Source of the DNA: Burkholderiales bacterium
GTDB lineage: Bacteria; Pseudomonadota; Gammaproteobacteria; Burkholderiales; Burkholderiaceae_C
Length of the DNA stretch: 53,234 nucleotides
NCBI GenBank assembly: GCA_947446855.1
Contig: CANFIH010000008.1
Span: forward strand, 1-53,234
Reading direction: 5' to 3'
The notes below the pieces were generated by a model. That model saw nothing but the letters and a program-made list of their open reading frames with translations. It had not been told where the DNA came from and made no database searches. The first letter of the stretch is position 1. Each line of letters opens with the position of its first letter. This document shows positions 11,813-20,715 of this stretch, piece by piece. Made by a program: the position numbers and the translations under genes.

Positions 11813-13351
11813 GTGAGCGACAAACTGATTATTTTTGACACCACATTGCGCGACGGCGAGCAGTCGCCTGGTGCCTCCATGACGCGCGACGAAAAGCTGC
11901 GCATTGCGCGCCAACTTGAGCGCCTGAGGGTGGATGTAATCGAGGCTGGTTTTGCCGCCAGTTCCAATGGCGACTTTGAAGCCGTACAGCTGATTGCAAA
12001 CACCATCAAAGATTCCACCATTTGCTCGCTTTCAAGGGCCAATGACAAAGATATTTCGCGTGCAGCGGAGGCTCTGAAAGGTGCCAACCGTGCCCGAATC
12101 CATACCTTTATCGCAACCTCCGCGTTGCACATGGAGAAGAAGCTGCGAATGACGCCGGATCAGGTGTTTGAGCAGGCCAAACAGGCGGTGCGCTTTGCCC
12201 GCAATCTGGTGGACGACATTGAGTTCAGCCCAGAAGACGGTTACCGCAGCGACCCAGACTTTCTGTGCCGCGTGATCGAGGCTGTGATCAACGAGGGGGC
12301 CACGACTATCAATGTGCCCGACACCGTGGGTTACGCTATCCCCGAGCTGTATGGCAACTTCATCAAAGACCTGCGCGAGCGCGTTCCCAACTCCGACAAG
12401 GCCATCTGGTCGGTGCACTGCCACAACGACTTGGGCATGGCGGTGGCCAACTCGCTGGCCGGCGTCAAGATTGGTGGAGCTCGCCAGGTGGAATGCACCA
12501 TCAACGGCCTGGGCGAGCGGGCCGGCAACTGCAGCCTGGAAGAAGTCGTGATGGCGGTGAAGACTCGCCGCGACTATTTTGGCTTGGAGTTGGGTATCGA
12601 TACGCGTCACATTCTGGCAGCCAGTCGCATGGTCAGTCAGACTACTGGCTTTGTTGTACAGCCCAATAAGGCGGTTGTAGGGGCCAACGCCTTTGCCCAC
12701 GCTTCGGGCATCCATCAGGATGGCGTACTTAAGGCGCGCGATACCTACGAAATCATGCGCGCCGAAGATGTAGGCTGGACTGCGAACAAGATCGTTCTGG
12801 GCAAGCTCAGTGGACGCAACGCTTTCAAGCAACGCCTGCAGGAGCTCGGCGTGCAGATGGAAAGCGAAGCCGAAATCAACGCCGCCTTCACCCGATTCAA
12901 GGAGTTGGCTGATCGTAAGAGTGAGATTTTTGACGAAGACATTTTGGCTCTGGTCAGCGAGGAAAACGTTTCCCAACACAAGGAACAGTACGTCTTTGTA
13001 TCACTTTCGCAGCACAGCGAAACCGGCGAGCGTCCTCAGGCCAGCATTGTGTTCACGGTGGACGGCAAGGAAGTGAAGGGCACGGCTGAAGGAAATGGCC
13101 CAGTGGACGCGTCGCTCAAGGCCATCGAAGCGCATGTCAAAAGTGGGGCAGAAATGGTGCTGTACTCGGTTAACGCCATCAGCGGATCAACTGAAAGCCA
13201 GGGTGAAGTGACAGTGCGACTGCAAAATAGCGGGCGTGTCGTTAATGGCGTAGGTGCAGACCCAGATATCGTGGTGGCATCGGCCAAAGCTTACTTGAGC
13301 GCGTTAAATAAGCTTCAGAGCAAAGCCGATCGTGTGGCGGCCCAAGGATAG
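11813..13351 (+). CDS. leuA: 2-isopropylmalate synthase
   Basis: Committed step of leucine synthesis: acetyl-CoA plus 2-oxoisovalerate to 2-isopropylmalate. The 512-residue protein has the N-terminal TIM-barrel motif [13 protein letters not shown] (8-20) with R13 and metal ligand D14. The metal-binding HCHND places H202 and H204. The C-terminal LeuA dimerisation/regulatory domain (about 390-505) is the site of leucine feedback inhibition. The start is a GTG at 11813 with GGAGA eight bases upstream. The frame is open upstream into pssA but without homology. A perfect hairpin follows 27 bases after the stop. Confidence 0.96.
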   Translation: MSDKLIIFDTTLRDGEQSPGASMTRDEKLRIARQLERLRVDVIEAGFAASSNGDFEAVQLIANTIKDSTICSLSRANDKDISRAAEALKGANRARIHTFIATSALHMEKKLRMTPDQVFEQAKQAVRFARNLVDDIEFSPEDGYRSDPDFLCRVIEAVINEGATTINVPDTVGYAIPELYGNFIKDLRERVPNSDKAIWSVHCHNDLGMAVANSLAGVKIGGARQVECTINGLGERAGNCSLEEVVMAVKTRRDYFGLELGIDTRHILAASRMVSQTTGFVVQPNKAVVGANAFAHASGIHQDGVLKARDTYEIMRAEDVGWTANKIVLGKLSGRNAFKQRLQELGVQMESEAEINAAFTRFKELADRKSEIFDEDILALVSEENVSQHKEQYVFVSLSQHSETGERPQASIVFTVDGKEVKGTAEGNGPVDASLKAIEAHVKSGAEMVLYSVNAISGSTESQGEVTVRLQNSGRVVNGVGADPDIVVASAKAYLSALNKLQSKADRVAAQG

Positions 13352-13378
13352 CAGCAGGTAAAGATTGGGTTGGTCTTT

Positions 13379-13418
13379 AAGAAAGTCATGCAAGTACTTG
13401 ATCTTGCATGACTTTCTT
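13379..13418 (+). terminator. Terminator hairpin after leuA
   Basis: A perfect 16-bp inverted repeat (13379-13394 with 13403-13418) around an 8-base loop. The stem is closed at its base by AAGAAAG/CTTTCTT, followed by TATT, so the U-rich element is partly inside the stem. It is well placed to end the pssA-leuA transcript and could act in both directions. Confidence 0.8.
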
Positions 13419-13484
13419 TATTACACTTGTGTTCATCCGCATGCGTCTCGCTGGGTCATTGCCGTCAATCACCACGCCGAATGA

Positions 13485-14501
13485 ATGGAAGCCATTTTGA
13501 TACAGAATAAATTTCGTACGGTCCTCTTAGCTCTAGTTGGATTCATCACACTGGTTCCCATGGGTGCCGATGCGATGCAGAAGAAGCCCTCGCATTCGAC
13601 TAAAAAGCACGCGGTGCACCGCGCAGTTCGACAGTCAGCAGAGATCATTCCTCTCAAACCTTCGTTCGGCCAACTCGCCGGTTTGCATGGTGAACATGAT
13701 TCGCTAGCCCTCAAGTCCAGCGTGGCTCTGGTAGTGGATCAGGACACCAATGAAGTGCTGTTCAGCAAAAACGAACAAGCCGTGCTGCCTATTGCATCCA
13801 TTACCAAGCTGATGACCGGCCTGTTAGTGAGCGAGGGGCATTTGCCCATGGATGAAAGCATCACCATATCCCAGGCCGATGTCGATACTGAAAAAGGAAG
13901 TTCCTCCCGACTCGCTGTAGGCACAGAACTGAGCCGCGGTGAATTACTTCATTTGGCCCTCATGTCCAGCGAAAACCGGGCTGCCCATGCGTTGGGACGG
14001 ACCTATCCGGGTGGCTTGGCTCATTTTGTCGACATGATGAATACACGTGCCAAAACACTGGGCATGCACGATACAAACTACGCGGAGCCCACTGGGCTAT
14101 CCAGCAAGAACCAATCCAGCGCACGTGATTTGGCAACCTTGGTGAATTTTGCCTATGGAGATTCCACCTTGCGCGAACTGTCCACTTCCACGGGTTACCA
14201 GGTCGAGGTAGGGCGCCGCACCTTGCAATTCAATAACACCAACCGCCTGGTGAAGAACCCATCTTGGGACATCGGTATTCAAAAAACCGGTTACATCTCG
14301 GAAGCCGGTCAGTGCCTGGTAATGCAGGCCAAGATTGCGGGTCGCAAACTCATCATGGTGTTCCTTGACTCCACCGGCAAACTCAGCCGGATCGCCGACG
14401 CTGAACGTGTGCGCCACTGGGTGGAAAGCAGTCCATTGTTGAGCCGTAAAGGCGCGCCATTGGCGAGCCACACGCCCGACCAACACGTGGCCACTAACTA
14501 A
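13485..14501 (+). CDS. pbpG: D-alanyl-D-alanine endopeptidase (PBP7-like)
   Basis: Periplasmic penicillin-binding serine peptidase of the D-Ala-D-Ala carboxypeptidase/endopeptidase group, which trims peptidoglycan cross-links. The three active-site motifs are intact: SITK (S105-K108), SEN (S162-N164) and KTG (K267-G269). A signal peptide is visible (hydrophobic 12-27, probable cleavage after ADA at 28-30), followed by a basic linker to about residue 60. The 338-residue length fits PbpG. The ATG at 13485 has no strong ribosome-binding site; a TTG a few codons downstream (ATT TTG ATA CAG) is an alternative. It converges on the iclR gene. Confidence 0.9.
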   Translation: MEAILIQNKFRTVLLALVGFITLVPMGADAMQKKPSHSTKKHAVHRAVRQSAEIIPLKPSFGQLAGLHGEHDSLALKSSVALVVDQDTNEVLFSKNEQAVLPIASITKLMTGLLVSEGHLPMDESITISQADVDTEKGSSSRLAVGTELSRGELLHLALMSSENRAAHALGRTYPGGLAHFVDMMNTRAKTLGMHDTNYAEPTGLSSKNQSSARDLATLVNFAYGDSTLRELSTSTGYQVEVGRRTLQFNNTNRLVKNPSWDIGIQKTGYISEAGQCLVMQAKIAGRKLIMVFLDSTGKLSRIADAERVRHWVESSPLLSRKGAPLASHTPDQHVATN

Positions 14502-14521
14502 GAGTTTCTGCGTAGATGTTC

Positions 14522-14538
14522 GCCCGCTTAGCGCGGGC
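14522..14538. terminator. Hairpin between convergent pbpG and iclR-type gene
   Basis: GCCCGC (14522-14527) pairs with GCGGGC (14533-14538) across a 5-base loop that contains the stop codon of the minus-strand regulator. No T tract follows on either strand, so this is only a possible terminator. Confidence 0.35.
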
Positions 14539-15316
14539 TGCTACCTTTGTGGCCCAAAGCTTCCGAAATGGCCTTAGCTGTCTCCTTCAACTTGGGCAGC
14601 CATTCATCTTCCAGTCTTCCCGAGGGTGCTGAAATAGAAAGTCCGGCTACCAGCTTGTTCTGGTCGTCGTAAATGCCTGCTGCCATACAACGCACGCCCA
14701 GTTCCAACTCTTCGTTGTCACTTGCCTGTCCGTACTGGCGCACCTTGGTCAACTCGCGTTCAAGCGCATCCAGCGACGTGAGGCTGTTTTTTGTATGCCC
14801 TTGTAAGCCTGTGCGAGTGGCATAGGCTCGGATACGCTGCGGATCGTCCGCTGCCAGGAAAAGCTTGCCCACTGAAGTCAAATGCAGCGGAGCATGTCCA
14901 CCGATGGCTCGCACCACCTGCATGCCGGAGCGTTCACTGTAGGCGCGCTCCACATACACAATTTCATCACCCTGGCGCATGCTCAAGTTGACCGGTTGCT
15001 GGATCAGTTTGTGCAGCTCGCGCATCGGGGTAAGTGCCGCATCGCGAACATTCAGCCGGCCTTTGACTAAGTTGCCCAGCTCCAGCAGGCGCATGCCCAG
15101 GCGATAACTACCGGACTGTGGTCGATCAACAAAGCGTCCCGTGGCAAGGTCATTCAGAATGCGGTGAGCAGTGGAGGGATGCAACCCAGCTTTTTCACTG
15201 ATTTCCTTCAGGGATACGGCCTCTTCGCGCGAGGCCAGTACATCAATGAGGGTAAACATGCGCTCGAGCACTTGCACTGCCGGTACGCTGGGTATATCAG
15301 GGTCTTTTTTTGCCAT
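14528..15316 (-). CDS. IclR family transcriptional regulator
   Basis: DNA-binding regulator of 262 residues. The N-terminal winged helix-turn-helix (about 12-72) shows SLKEISEKAGLHPSTAHRILNDL. The C-terminal IclR effector-binding domain (about 85-255) includes the SVGKLFLA and CMAAGIYDDQNKLVAGLSIS stretches. The effector and targets cannot be read from the sequence. The ATG at 15316 is used; a TTG two codons upstream is also open. It lies nine bases after bpt on the same strand, so it is probably transcribed with aat and bpt, though a functional link is not obvious. Confidence 0.92.
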   Translation of the reverse strand: MAKKDPDIPSVPAVQVLERMFTLIDVLASREEAVSLKEISEKAGLHPSTAHRILNDLATGRFVDRPQSGSYRLGMRLLELGNLVKGRLNVRDAALTPMRELHKLIQQPVNLSMRQGDEIVYVERAYSERSGMQVVRAIGGHAPLHLTSVGKLFLAADDPQRIRAYATRTGLQGHTKNSLTSLDALERELTKVRQYGQASDNEELELGVRCMAAGIYDDQNKLVAGLSISAPSGRLEDEWLPKLKETAKAISEALGHKGSSPR

Positions 15317-15325
15317 AGCCAAGTA

Positions 15326-16084
15326 TCAGGCCAAACCACCCGGGTTCGCCTCGTGATTGCTCCAGATTCCGCCCGACAGGATCTCGCAGGGTGTAAAACG
15401 CGATTTGTAGTTCATTTTGGGGCTGCCGTCGATCCAGTAGCCCAGGTACAAGTACGCCAAACCTAAGTTTTTGGCCTGGCGTATTTGCCACAGCACGTTG
15501 TAGGTGCCGTAGCTCGCCTTTTCCTCAGGCTCATAAAACGTATAAACCGCAGAAATCCCATCGTCCAGCACATCCAGAATGGAAACCATCTTCAAATCGG
15601 CAATCGCGCCGTCGGGACCCACCGCGCGGAATTCCACCAGCCGGGAATTCACCCGGCTTTGCAGTAGAAACTGGGTGTACTGGTCAACACTGTCCTCATC
15701 CATGCCACCGCCGGCGTGCCGGCTGTTCTGGTAACGAAGGTACAGCGCATAGTGCTCTGCTTCAAATCCCAGTTTGAGCACCCGCACGGCTAGGTTTTCA
15801 TGCTGGGCCCACGCGCGACGCTGGCTGCGGTTCGATTGAAATTGTTGAACCGGCAATCGCAACGGCTTGCACGCCTGGCAGCCGTCGCAGTAGGGGCGAT
15901 AGGTAAACAAACCACTGCGGCGAAAACCTCGGTCTACCAGTTCAGAGTAGGTGGAGTTGTTGATCAGATGGCTTGGAGTGGCCACCTGCGAGCGTGCCAT
16001 GCGCGCTGGCAGGTAGCTGCACTCATAGGGCGCCGTTGCATAAAACTGCAGCGTTTGAAGGGGAAGGTCCTTGAGATCTGTCAC
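15326..16084 (-). CDS. bpt: Aspartate/glutamate leucyltransferase (Bpt/Ate)
   Basis: Leucyl-tRNA-protein transferase of the Bpt type, which adds leucine to proteins with N-terminal Asp or Glu and so marks them for ClpS/ClpAP degradation (bacterial N-degron pathway). The 252-residue protein shows the N-terminal domain with [13 protein letters not shown] (21-33) and the cysteine cluster [13 protein letters not shown] (66-78). The C-terminal acyltransferase domain includes [11 protein letters not shown] and [17 protein letters not shown]. The start is a GTG at 16084, nine bases after the aat stop; no strong ribosome-binding site is seen. Bpt and not Aat: the two are separate adjacent genes here. 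Confidence 0.94.
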   Translation of the reverse strand: MTDLKDLPLQTLQFYATAPYECSYLPARMARSQVATPSHLINNSTYSELVDRGFRRSGLFTYRPYCDGCQACKPLRLPVQQFQSNRSQRRAWAQHENLAVRVLKLGFEAEHYALYLRYQNSRHAGGGMDEDSVDQYTQFLLQSRVNSRLVEFRAVGPDGAIADLKMVSILDVLDDGISAVYTFYEPEEKASYGTYNVLWQIRQAKNLGLAYLYLGYWIDGSPKMNYKSRFTPCEILSGGIWSNHEANPGGLA

Positions 16085-16093
16085 AGCGCGTCA

Positions 16094-16840
16094 CTAGGTG
16101 TCGAGGGTATAGCGCCAGTATAGGGGGTCAAAGTACCAGACCATGGGCTCCAGGGCAATGTCCATTCTCACCCCCGTCACAAACTGAGAACGAGGGATTT
16201 CGCCAGCCCCCATGGAGGCCAGATGCGGCGTATTTTGTTGGCAGTCAATCAGGCTCACTCCGTGGCACCTGCAAAAGCCCACCAGTGCTGCTAGCGCCAG
16301 CTTGGAGGCATCCGTGCGATGGGCAAACATCGACTCGCCAAACACCGCCTTGCCGATTGCGACGCAGTAAAGGCCACCGGCCAATGCGCCATCAATCCAG
16401 GTTTCCACACTGTGGGCGTACCCGGCCCTGTGCAGGGCCTTGTAGGCCTCCACCATCTCCGGCAGTATCCAAGTGCCGCTTTGACCGTCGCGCGCCGTGC
16501 CGGCACAGTTTTCAATCACTGCATCGAATGCCGAATCGATCCGAATTTCACATCGTGCATCCGCCTGAAACCGTTGAATGACTTTTTTCAAAGAGCGATG
16601 CAGTTTGAAGTGGCTGACCTGCAGCACCATGCGCGGGTCCGTGCTCCACCAGAGAATTGGTTGACCCTGGCTGTACCAGGGAAAAATACCGTTTGAATAG
16701 GCTCGAAGCAGACTGGCTACGTCCAGACTGCCCCCTGCTGCAAGTAAGCCTGGAGCCTCAGACCCGATGGGCCAAGCCTGAGTGATATCGGGGAACATGG
16801 TCCCCGGCTCCAGCCAGGCAAGGGCAGGTTGTGTCGGCAT
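16094..16840 (-). CDS. aat: Leucyl/phenylalanyl-tRNA-protein transferase
   Basis: Transfers Leu or Phe from tRNA to N-terminal Arg or Lys of proteins, creating destabilising N-degrons for ClpS/ClpAP. The 248-residue protein has the family motifs LLAAGGSLDVASLLRAYSNGIFPWY (about 32-56), WWSTDPRMVL (64-73), GTWILPEMVEAY (about 121-132) and the FGESMF stretch. It begins at the ATG at 16840, facing the tRNA-Pro gene across about 86 bases. It heads a minus-strand group aat-bpt-iclR; together aat and bpt cover basic and acidic primary degrons. Confidence 0.96.
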   Translation of the reverse strand: MPTQPALAWLEPGTMFPDITQAWPIGSEAPGLLAAGGSLDVASLLRAYSNGIFPWYSQGQPILWWSTDPRMVLQVSHFKLHRSLKKVIQRFQADARCEIRIDSAFDAVIENCAGTARDGQSGTWILPEMVEAYKALHRAGYAHSVETWIDGALAGGLYCVAIGKAVFGESMFAHRTDASKLALAALVGFCRCHGVSLIDCQQNTPHLASMGAGEIPRSQFVTGVRMDIALEPMVWYFDPLYWRYTLDT

Positions 16841-16911
16841 GGCTTAGAGGGCTTTTTGTGTATGGTGTGAAAAATAGTCCGCACCCCACCGGCTAGGGCA
16901 GGGCAAGAGGT

Positions 16912-16917
16912 TAGAAT
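16912..16917 (+). promoter_or_regulatory. Likely -10 box of tRNA-Pro
   Basis: TAGAAT lies nine bases before the first base of the mature tRNA and matches five of six positions of TATAAT. No good -35 hexamer is seen at the usual spacing, so the assignment rests on position and the -10 match. Confidence 0.45.
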
Positions 16918-16926
16918 ACCAGCTGT

Positions 16927-17003
<77 letters not shown>

Positions 17004-17018
17004 TTAAATTGATTTAAA

Positions 17019-17051
17019 GCCTCTAAGCAGCAATGCTTAGAGGCTTTTTTT
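17019..17051 (+). terminator. Rho-independent terminator of tRNA-Pro
   Basis: GCCTCTAAGCA (17019-17029) pairs perfectly with TGCTTAGAGGC (17034-17044) around a GCAA tetraloop and is followed by seven T residues. Confidence 0.95.
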
Positions 17052-17273
17052 AATGGTAAAGACAAATGTAGCCTCCTAAATAACCCCGCGCACCTCAGCA
17101 TGTTTCGCAATGGGTTGACATACATTGAGCCTCTTCGCCGCAATGAGTATTAAAAACCAGCTAATCTGATTATTAACGTATTAAAGGCTTAGGGGAAATC
17201 GGAGTAAAATTCACCTTGAGGCAATGTGAATTGCACTCGTTGGATTCAACTTTAATTTACGAAGATATAAAAC
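17052..17273 (+). promoter_or_regulatory. AT-rich upstream region of the hns gene
   Basis: This 222-base gap is noticeably AT-rich compared with its surroundings. It contains a consensus TTGACA (17115-17120), without a good -10 at the right distance, and a small palindrome GCAAT-GTGA-ATTGC (17221-17234) 40 bases before the hns start. AT-rich DNA before an hns gene is commonly a site of self-repression. No promoter is fixed with confidence. Confidence 0.4.
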
Positions 17274-17567
17274 ATGGCAACCCTACAAGAGTTAATTGCA
17301 CAAAAAGAAGCGCTCGACAAACTGATTCAAGAACAGCGTCAGGCTGAGCTGTCCGATGCGATTGGAAAAGTTCGCGCCTTAGTCGCTGAATTTGGTCTTA
17401 CCCAAGCCGACATTTTTGGCAACGCACGCGCACCCAAAAAGGTCAAGGCTGAAGGCTCGAAAGTTGCCGCCAAGTACCGTGATCCAATTTCCGGCAAGGA
17501 ATGGTCCGGTCGTGGTTTGGCACCCAAGTGGTTGCAAGGCCGCGATAAAAGCGAATTCCTGATCTGA
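17274..17567 (+). CDS. H-NS family nucleoid protein
   Basis: Small histone-like nucleoid-structuring protein of 97 residues that binds AT-rich DNA and usually silences acquired genes. An N-terminal helical oligomerisation part (about 1-45, rich in E/K/Q/L) is joined by a basic linker (APKKVKAEGSK) to the H-NS DNA-binding domain (about 64-97). That domain shows KYRDPISGKEWSGRGLAPKWL, whose GRG/APKW region inserts in the AT minor groove. The single gene lies between strong terminators. The AT-rich core of the polysaccharide locus in this window is the kind of target such a protein would silence, but this is inference. Confidence 0.93.
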   Translation: MATLQELIAQKEALDKLIQEQRQAELSDAIGKVRALVAEFGLTQADIFGNARAPKKVKAEGSKVAAKYRDPISGKEWSGRGLAPKWLQGRDKSEFLI

Positions 17568-17581
17568 TAGATCCGAAATTT

Positions 17582-17620
17582 GCCAATAAAAAGCCCGCTA
17601 GCAGCGGGCTTTTTATTGGC
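17582..17620. terminator. Bidirectional terminator after hns
   Basis: A perfect 18-bp inverted repeat (17582-17599 with 17603-17620) with only a 3-base loop. GC-rich AGCCCGCT is flanked by an A run on one side and a T run on the other, so it can end transcripts from either direction. Confidence 0.94.
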
Positions 17621-17812
17621 TGCTGTGAATCGCAACCTTGCCGGGTGGTGAAGCTTTGGTTGCACACAGCACCGAAAATTGAAGAATAACGGGATTTGTT
17701 GCGCCGCATCAATGTGGGGCAGTGCGGGTGCCGTCGATAATCGACATGTCTGAAATGGCAAGTTGCATTGCTCTTCCAGTCAATATTCAGTTTAAAAAAT
17801 AGGGTGAGAACA

Positions 17813-18595
17813 ATGACTGTGCGTTTGGCCTTCGCCATTCTGGCAATGCTCGGCTGTTTCGGTTTGGCCAGCGCTGCCACCATCGACTGCTCACGCACAT
17901 ACACGCTTGCATTGCACGATCATGGTCTGCTTTATTCAGCGGAGACTGGCACCGGAATCGACAAAGACGTCGCCGACGAACTCATTCGCCGCAGTGGTTG
18001 CAAAGTGGTCGTTAGCCTTATGCCCCGTGCACGCATTTGGCAACTCATAGAGTCCGGCGCACTGGATTTCAGCCTTTCCGGGATTACCAACACCGAACGC
18101 GATAAATTTGCAGGGTTCGCCTGGTACTTCAGTAACAAGTATTACCTCTTGGTGCGCAACGATACGGGCATTCGCAATCTATCCAACTTTGAGCAAGACG
18201 GCAAACTGCAACTCGGCGTCATCCGCAGCTTTCGCTACAGTGAGTCTGCCAACCGTCTGGTAGACAAACTGCAAAACGCAAACCGGGTCAGTCAGGCTGG
18301 TGGCCTGGCTCCGCTGTATCAGACGCTGATGCAGGGCCAAATTCAGGCCATGATCGTCGAGCCGTTTGACTTTCCAGCCCTGGAGGAGCGAAAAATTCGC
18401 GAAATGAGCACCATCCTCGAATTCAAAGACCCTGCCGTTCCACACGGACTCATCATGTCAAAAAAGACGCTGTCGGCGGCACAACAGGAGCAATGGCGCG
18501 CCCTGACTGCTGACATGCGCAACGATGGAACCACGCGTCGCATTTTTGAGAAGTATTTCAAACCCGACCTGGCTTCGGCAATGGTGAATTTTTGA
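17813..18595 (+). CDS. Periplasmic solute-binding protein (family 3-like)
   Basis: A 260-residue protein with a clear signal peptide (MTVRLAFAILAMLGCFGLASA, probable cleavage after residue 21) and a body resembling SBP_bac_3 amino-acid-type binding proteins. Visible features include GIDKDVADELIRRSGCK, ARIWQLIESGALDFSLSGITNTERD and the hinge-like LQLGVIRSFRYSESANRLV. The ligand is unknown. AGGGTGAG precedes the ATG. No ABC permease or ATPase gene is nearby; instead the stop codon overlaps the start of a diguanylate cyclase gene (TTGA). This suggests a sensing role feeding into c-di-GMP signalling over transport. Confidence 0.82.
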   Translation: MTVRLAFAILAMLGCFGLASAATIDCSRTYTLALHDHGLLYSAETGTGIDKDVADELIRRSGCKVVVSLMPRARIWQLIESGALDFSLSGITNTERDKFAGFAWYFSNKYYLLVRNDTGIRNLSNFEQDGKLQLGVIRSFRYSESANRLVDKLQNANRVSQAGGLAPLYQTLMQGQIQAMIVEPFDFPALEERKIREMSTILEFKDPAVPHGLIMSKKTLSAAQQEQWRALTADMRNDGTTRRIFEKYFKPDLASAMVNF

Positions 18596-20178
18596 TATCC
18601 CAGGGCGACATTCCTGCGCTCGAAAAAAAACAAGCGCTTGCACATGTATGGCTTCGGCAGTTGCCCTGGTTCATATTGCTCGTCATGCTCTGTGTTACCG
18701 GGTTCGCCTGGGACCACGAGCGTCAAAGCACGGACAAGGCAAGGCGTTCCCAGTTTGACTTTGCGCTGCGCGAGACCGTAAGCCGCATCGAACAGCGGGT
18801 ACAGGGCTATGAGCAAATGCTGCATGGCGTGCAATCACTTTTTGCTACTACCCACTGGCGCAACCGTGACGCTATGCACGACTATGTTGAAACACTTCAA
18901 CTGGATGCCAATTTTTCAGGCTTACAAGTTATGGGGCTCGTCGAATGGGTTCCGCAAAAGTTAAAGGTCACACACCAGCGGGCCATGCGTGCCGCAGGAT
19001 TGCCCGACTACAAAATTCAGCCAGACGACTTGCGCGAGGCGTACGCAGCTGTCATTCAGCGTGAGCCTTACAAAGGGAGACTACCCTTGGGCGCCAATGT
19101 CTGGCTAGACCCGGTACGCCGGGTCGCTCTGGAGAGGGCGCGCGATTCGGGAATGGCCGCCATCACAGGAAAGGTCCAGTTACTGGTAGATGCCAAGGGC
19201 AGTGCGCCACCCGGCTTCATCATGTACTTGCCAATCTATGCACCGGGCCTGTCGCACGACAGTTTGCAACAGCGACGTGACCATTTGATTGGCTGGGTCT
19301 ATGCGGCCTTTCATATGAGTGACTTTATGGCGAGTTTGTACGGTAGCCAGTCACCAGGTTTGTCCGTCGCCGTGTACGACGATACCGATACCACCCCTGC
19401 CTCCTTTCTTTACCAATCCGATGGCGGCTCCGGCGCCGACCAAGCGCTCAGTGAAAATGCGCTCAGCTCCAACGAGTACATGGTGGTTGCAGGCCATAAC
19501 TGGACGCTGTCCTTGCATACCCAAGATGCCTTTGAAGCACGTTATGGCCGCAGTATGGCCACCGAAATAGCCCTGGCTGGCGTCGCCTTGAGTGTGGTGT
19601 TGTCACTGCTGGCCTGGCAACTGATTCATGGCCGGGACCGCGCCCTGCGCATGGCCGCCAGCATGACAGAAGAGTTGCGCCATGTAGCGCAACATGACCC
19701 ATTAACCGGGCTGCCCAACCGGGCGTTGTTCAGTGACCGGCTCCAACAGGAGCTGGTCCGCGCCAGGCGCCACAACGGACGATTTGCCATGATCTTCATT
19801 GATCTGGACTACTTCAAACCCATCAATGACAACTTCGGCCATGGCGTCGGGGACCAGATCCTGAAAGAGGTCGCCTTACGTCTTCAAAGGTGTGTCCGGG
19901 CTGCAGACACTGTAGGGCGCATTGGAGGTGATGAATTCGTCGTCTTGCTGGCAGAACTCAGCGATACCGATCCCGTCTTCGAATTGGCAGACAAGTTGCG
20001 GTTAACCCTTGAGCCGCCTTTTGTTGTCAATGGGAAGGACATGGTGCTGTCATGTTCTGTTGGCGTTGCTCTCTATCCCAGAGACGGAACGGATGCCATT
20101 GCCCTTACCAAGAGCGCAGACGAAGCCATGTACCACGCCAAAGAAGCGGGGCGCAACTGCGTGCGGCTAAAGAGTTAG
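18592..20178 (+). CDS. CHASE-domain diguanylate cyclase (GGDEF)
   Basis: Membrane sensor that makes c-di-GMP. The 528-residue order is a first membrane helix (about 25-40), a periplasmic CHASE-type sensor region (about 60-320), a second helix (about 326-346), and a GGDEF domain (about 365-526). The catalytic motif is intact at 445-449. An RxxD allosteric inhibitory site (RAAD, 436-439) lies five residues before it, so product inhibition is expected. No EAL domain follows. The start is a TTG at 18592 overlapping the TGA of the binding-protein gene. A run of eight A residues (18623-18630) lies in codons 11-13. It probably works with the binding protein encoded just upstream. Confidence 0.88.
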   Translation: MISQGDIPALEKKQALAHVWLRQLPWFILLVMLCVTGFAWDHERQSTDKARRSQFDFALRETVSRIEQRVQGYEQMLHGVQSLFATTHWRNRDAMHDYVETLQLDANFSGLQVMGLVEWVPQKLKVTHQRAMRAAGLPDYKIQPDDLREAYAAVIQREPYKGRLPLGANVWLDPVRRVALERARDSGMAAITGKVQLLVDAKGSAPPGFIMYLPIYAPGLSHDSLQQRRDHLIGWVYAAFHMSDFMASLYGSQSPGLSVAVYDDTDTTPASFLYQSDGGSGADQALSENALSSNEYMVVAGHNWTLSLHTQDAFEARYGRSMATEIALAGVALSVVLSLLAWQLIHGRDRALRMAASMTEELRHVAQHDPLTGLPNRALFSDRLQQELVRARRHNGRFAMIFIDLDYFKPINDNFGHGVGDQILKEVALRLQRCVRAADTVGRIGGDEFVVLLAELSDTDPVFELADKLRLTLEPPFVVNGKDMVLSCSVGVALYPRDGTDAIALTKSADEAMYHAKEAGRNCVRLKS

Positions 20179-20202
20179 CAAGAAAGCCGCAGCTTCACGC
20201 CT

Positions 20203-20640
20203 TCAATTGGTAATCACGCACAGCACGCTGCACGGTGCGTGCTCTATGAGCGCTGCCGACGTGGAGCCCCGCCACCATCTGGCGGCCCAGCTATCCAGGT
20301 GCTGATGGCCGACAACGATCAGGTTGGCCTTGATTTTGCGGGCGAACTCCGATATCTCATGCACCGACTCTCCCCTCAGCAACTCGCCTTGCGCCTGGTA
20401 GCCCGACTCCGTCATACGCTTCAGGCCATCGTCCAAAATGGCCTGGAAGCGCTGCTTGTCGCGCTCGGCAATTTCCGGAATATAGATGCTCCCGTCGTAA
20501 CCCGCCAAATTGACGGGGGAGGGCATCACCGCCACCAGCCACACCGATGCGTGACTCCACTGCGCCAATTCCTTGCTATCGAGCAGCGCTTGTTGCCCCG
20601 CTTCAGATCCGTCGTAGGCCAGAATGATGGTCTTATACAT
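20203..20640 (-). CDS. Universal stress protein (UspA family)
   Basis: A 145-residue single-domain Usp protein, cytoplasmic, generally induced by starvation or stress. The N terminus YKTIILAYDGSEAGQQAL carries the conserved aspartate of the family. The C-terminal loop has VVGHQHLDSWAARWWRGSTSAAL, where the expected GxxGxGG-like element is replaced by GHQHLDSW, so ATP binding is not assured. GGAGA precedes the ATG at 20640. It converges with the cyclase gene and lies downstream of manC, separated by 75 bases. Confidence 0.9.
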   Translation of the reverse strand: MYKTIILAYDGSEAGQQALLDSKELAQWSHASVWLVAVMPSPVNLAGYDGSIYIPEIAERDKQRFQAILDDGLKRMTESGYQAQGELLRGESVHEISEFARKIKANLIVVGHQHLDSWAARWWRGSTSAALIEHAPCSVLCVITN

Positions 20641-20715
20641 AGTGCATTCTCCAAAAGTACAAGTCCATAGTAGTGCTGCCGGTCGCCTAATACAAGCTAG
20701 CCCGGCCCTACAAAA

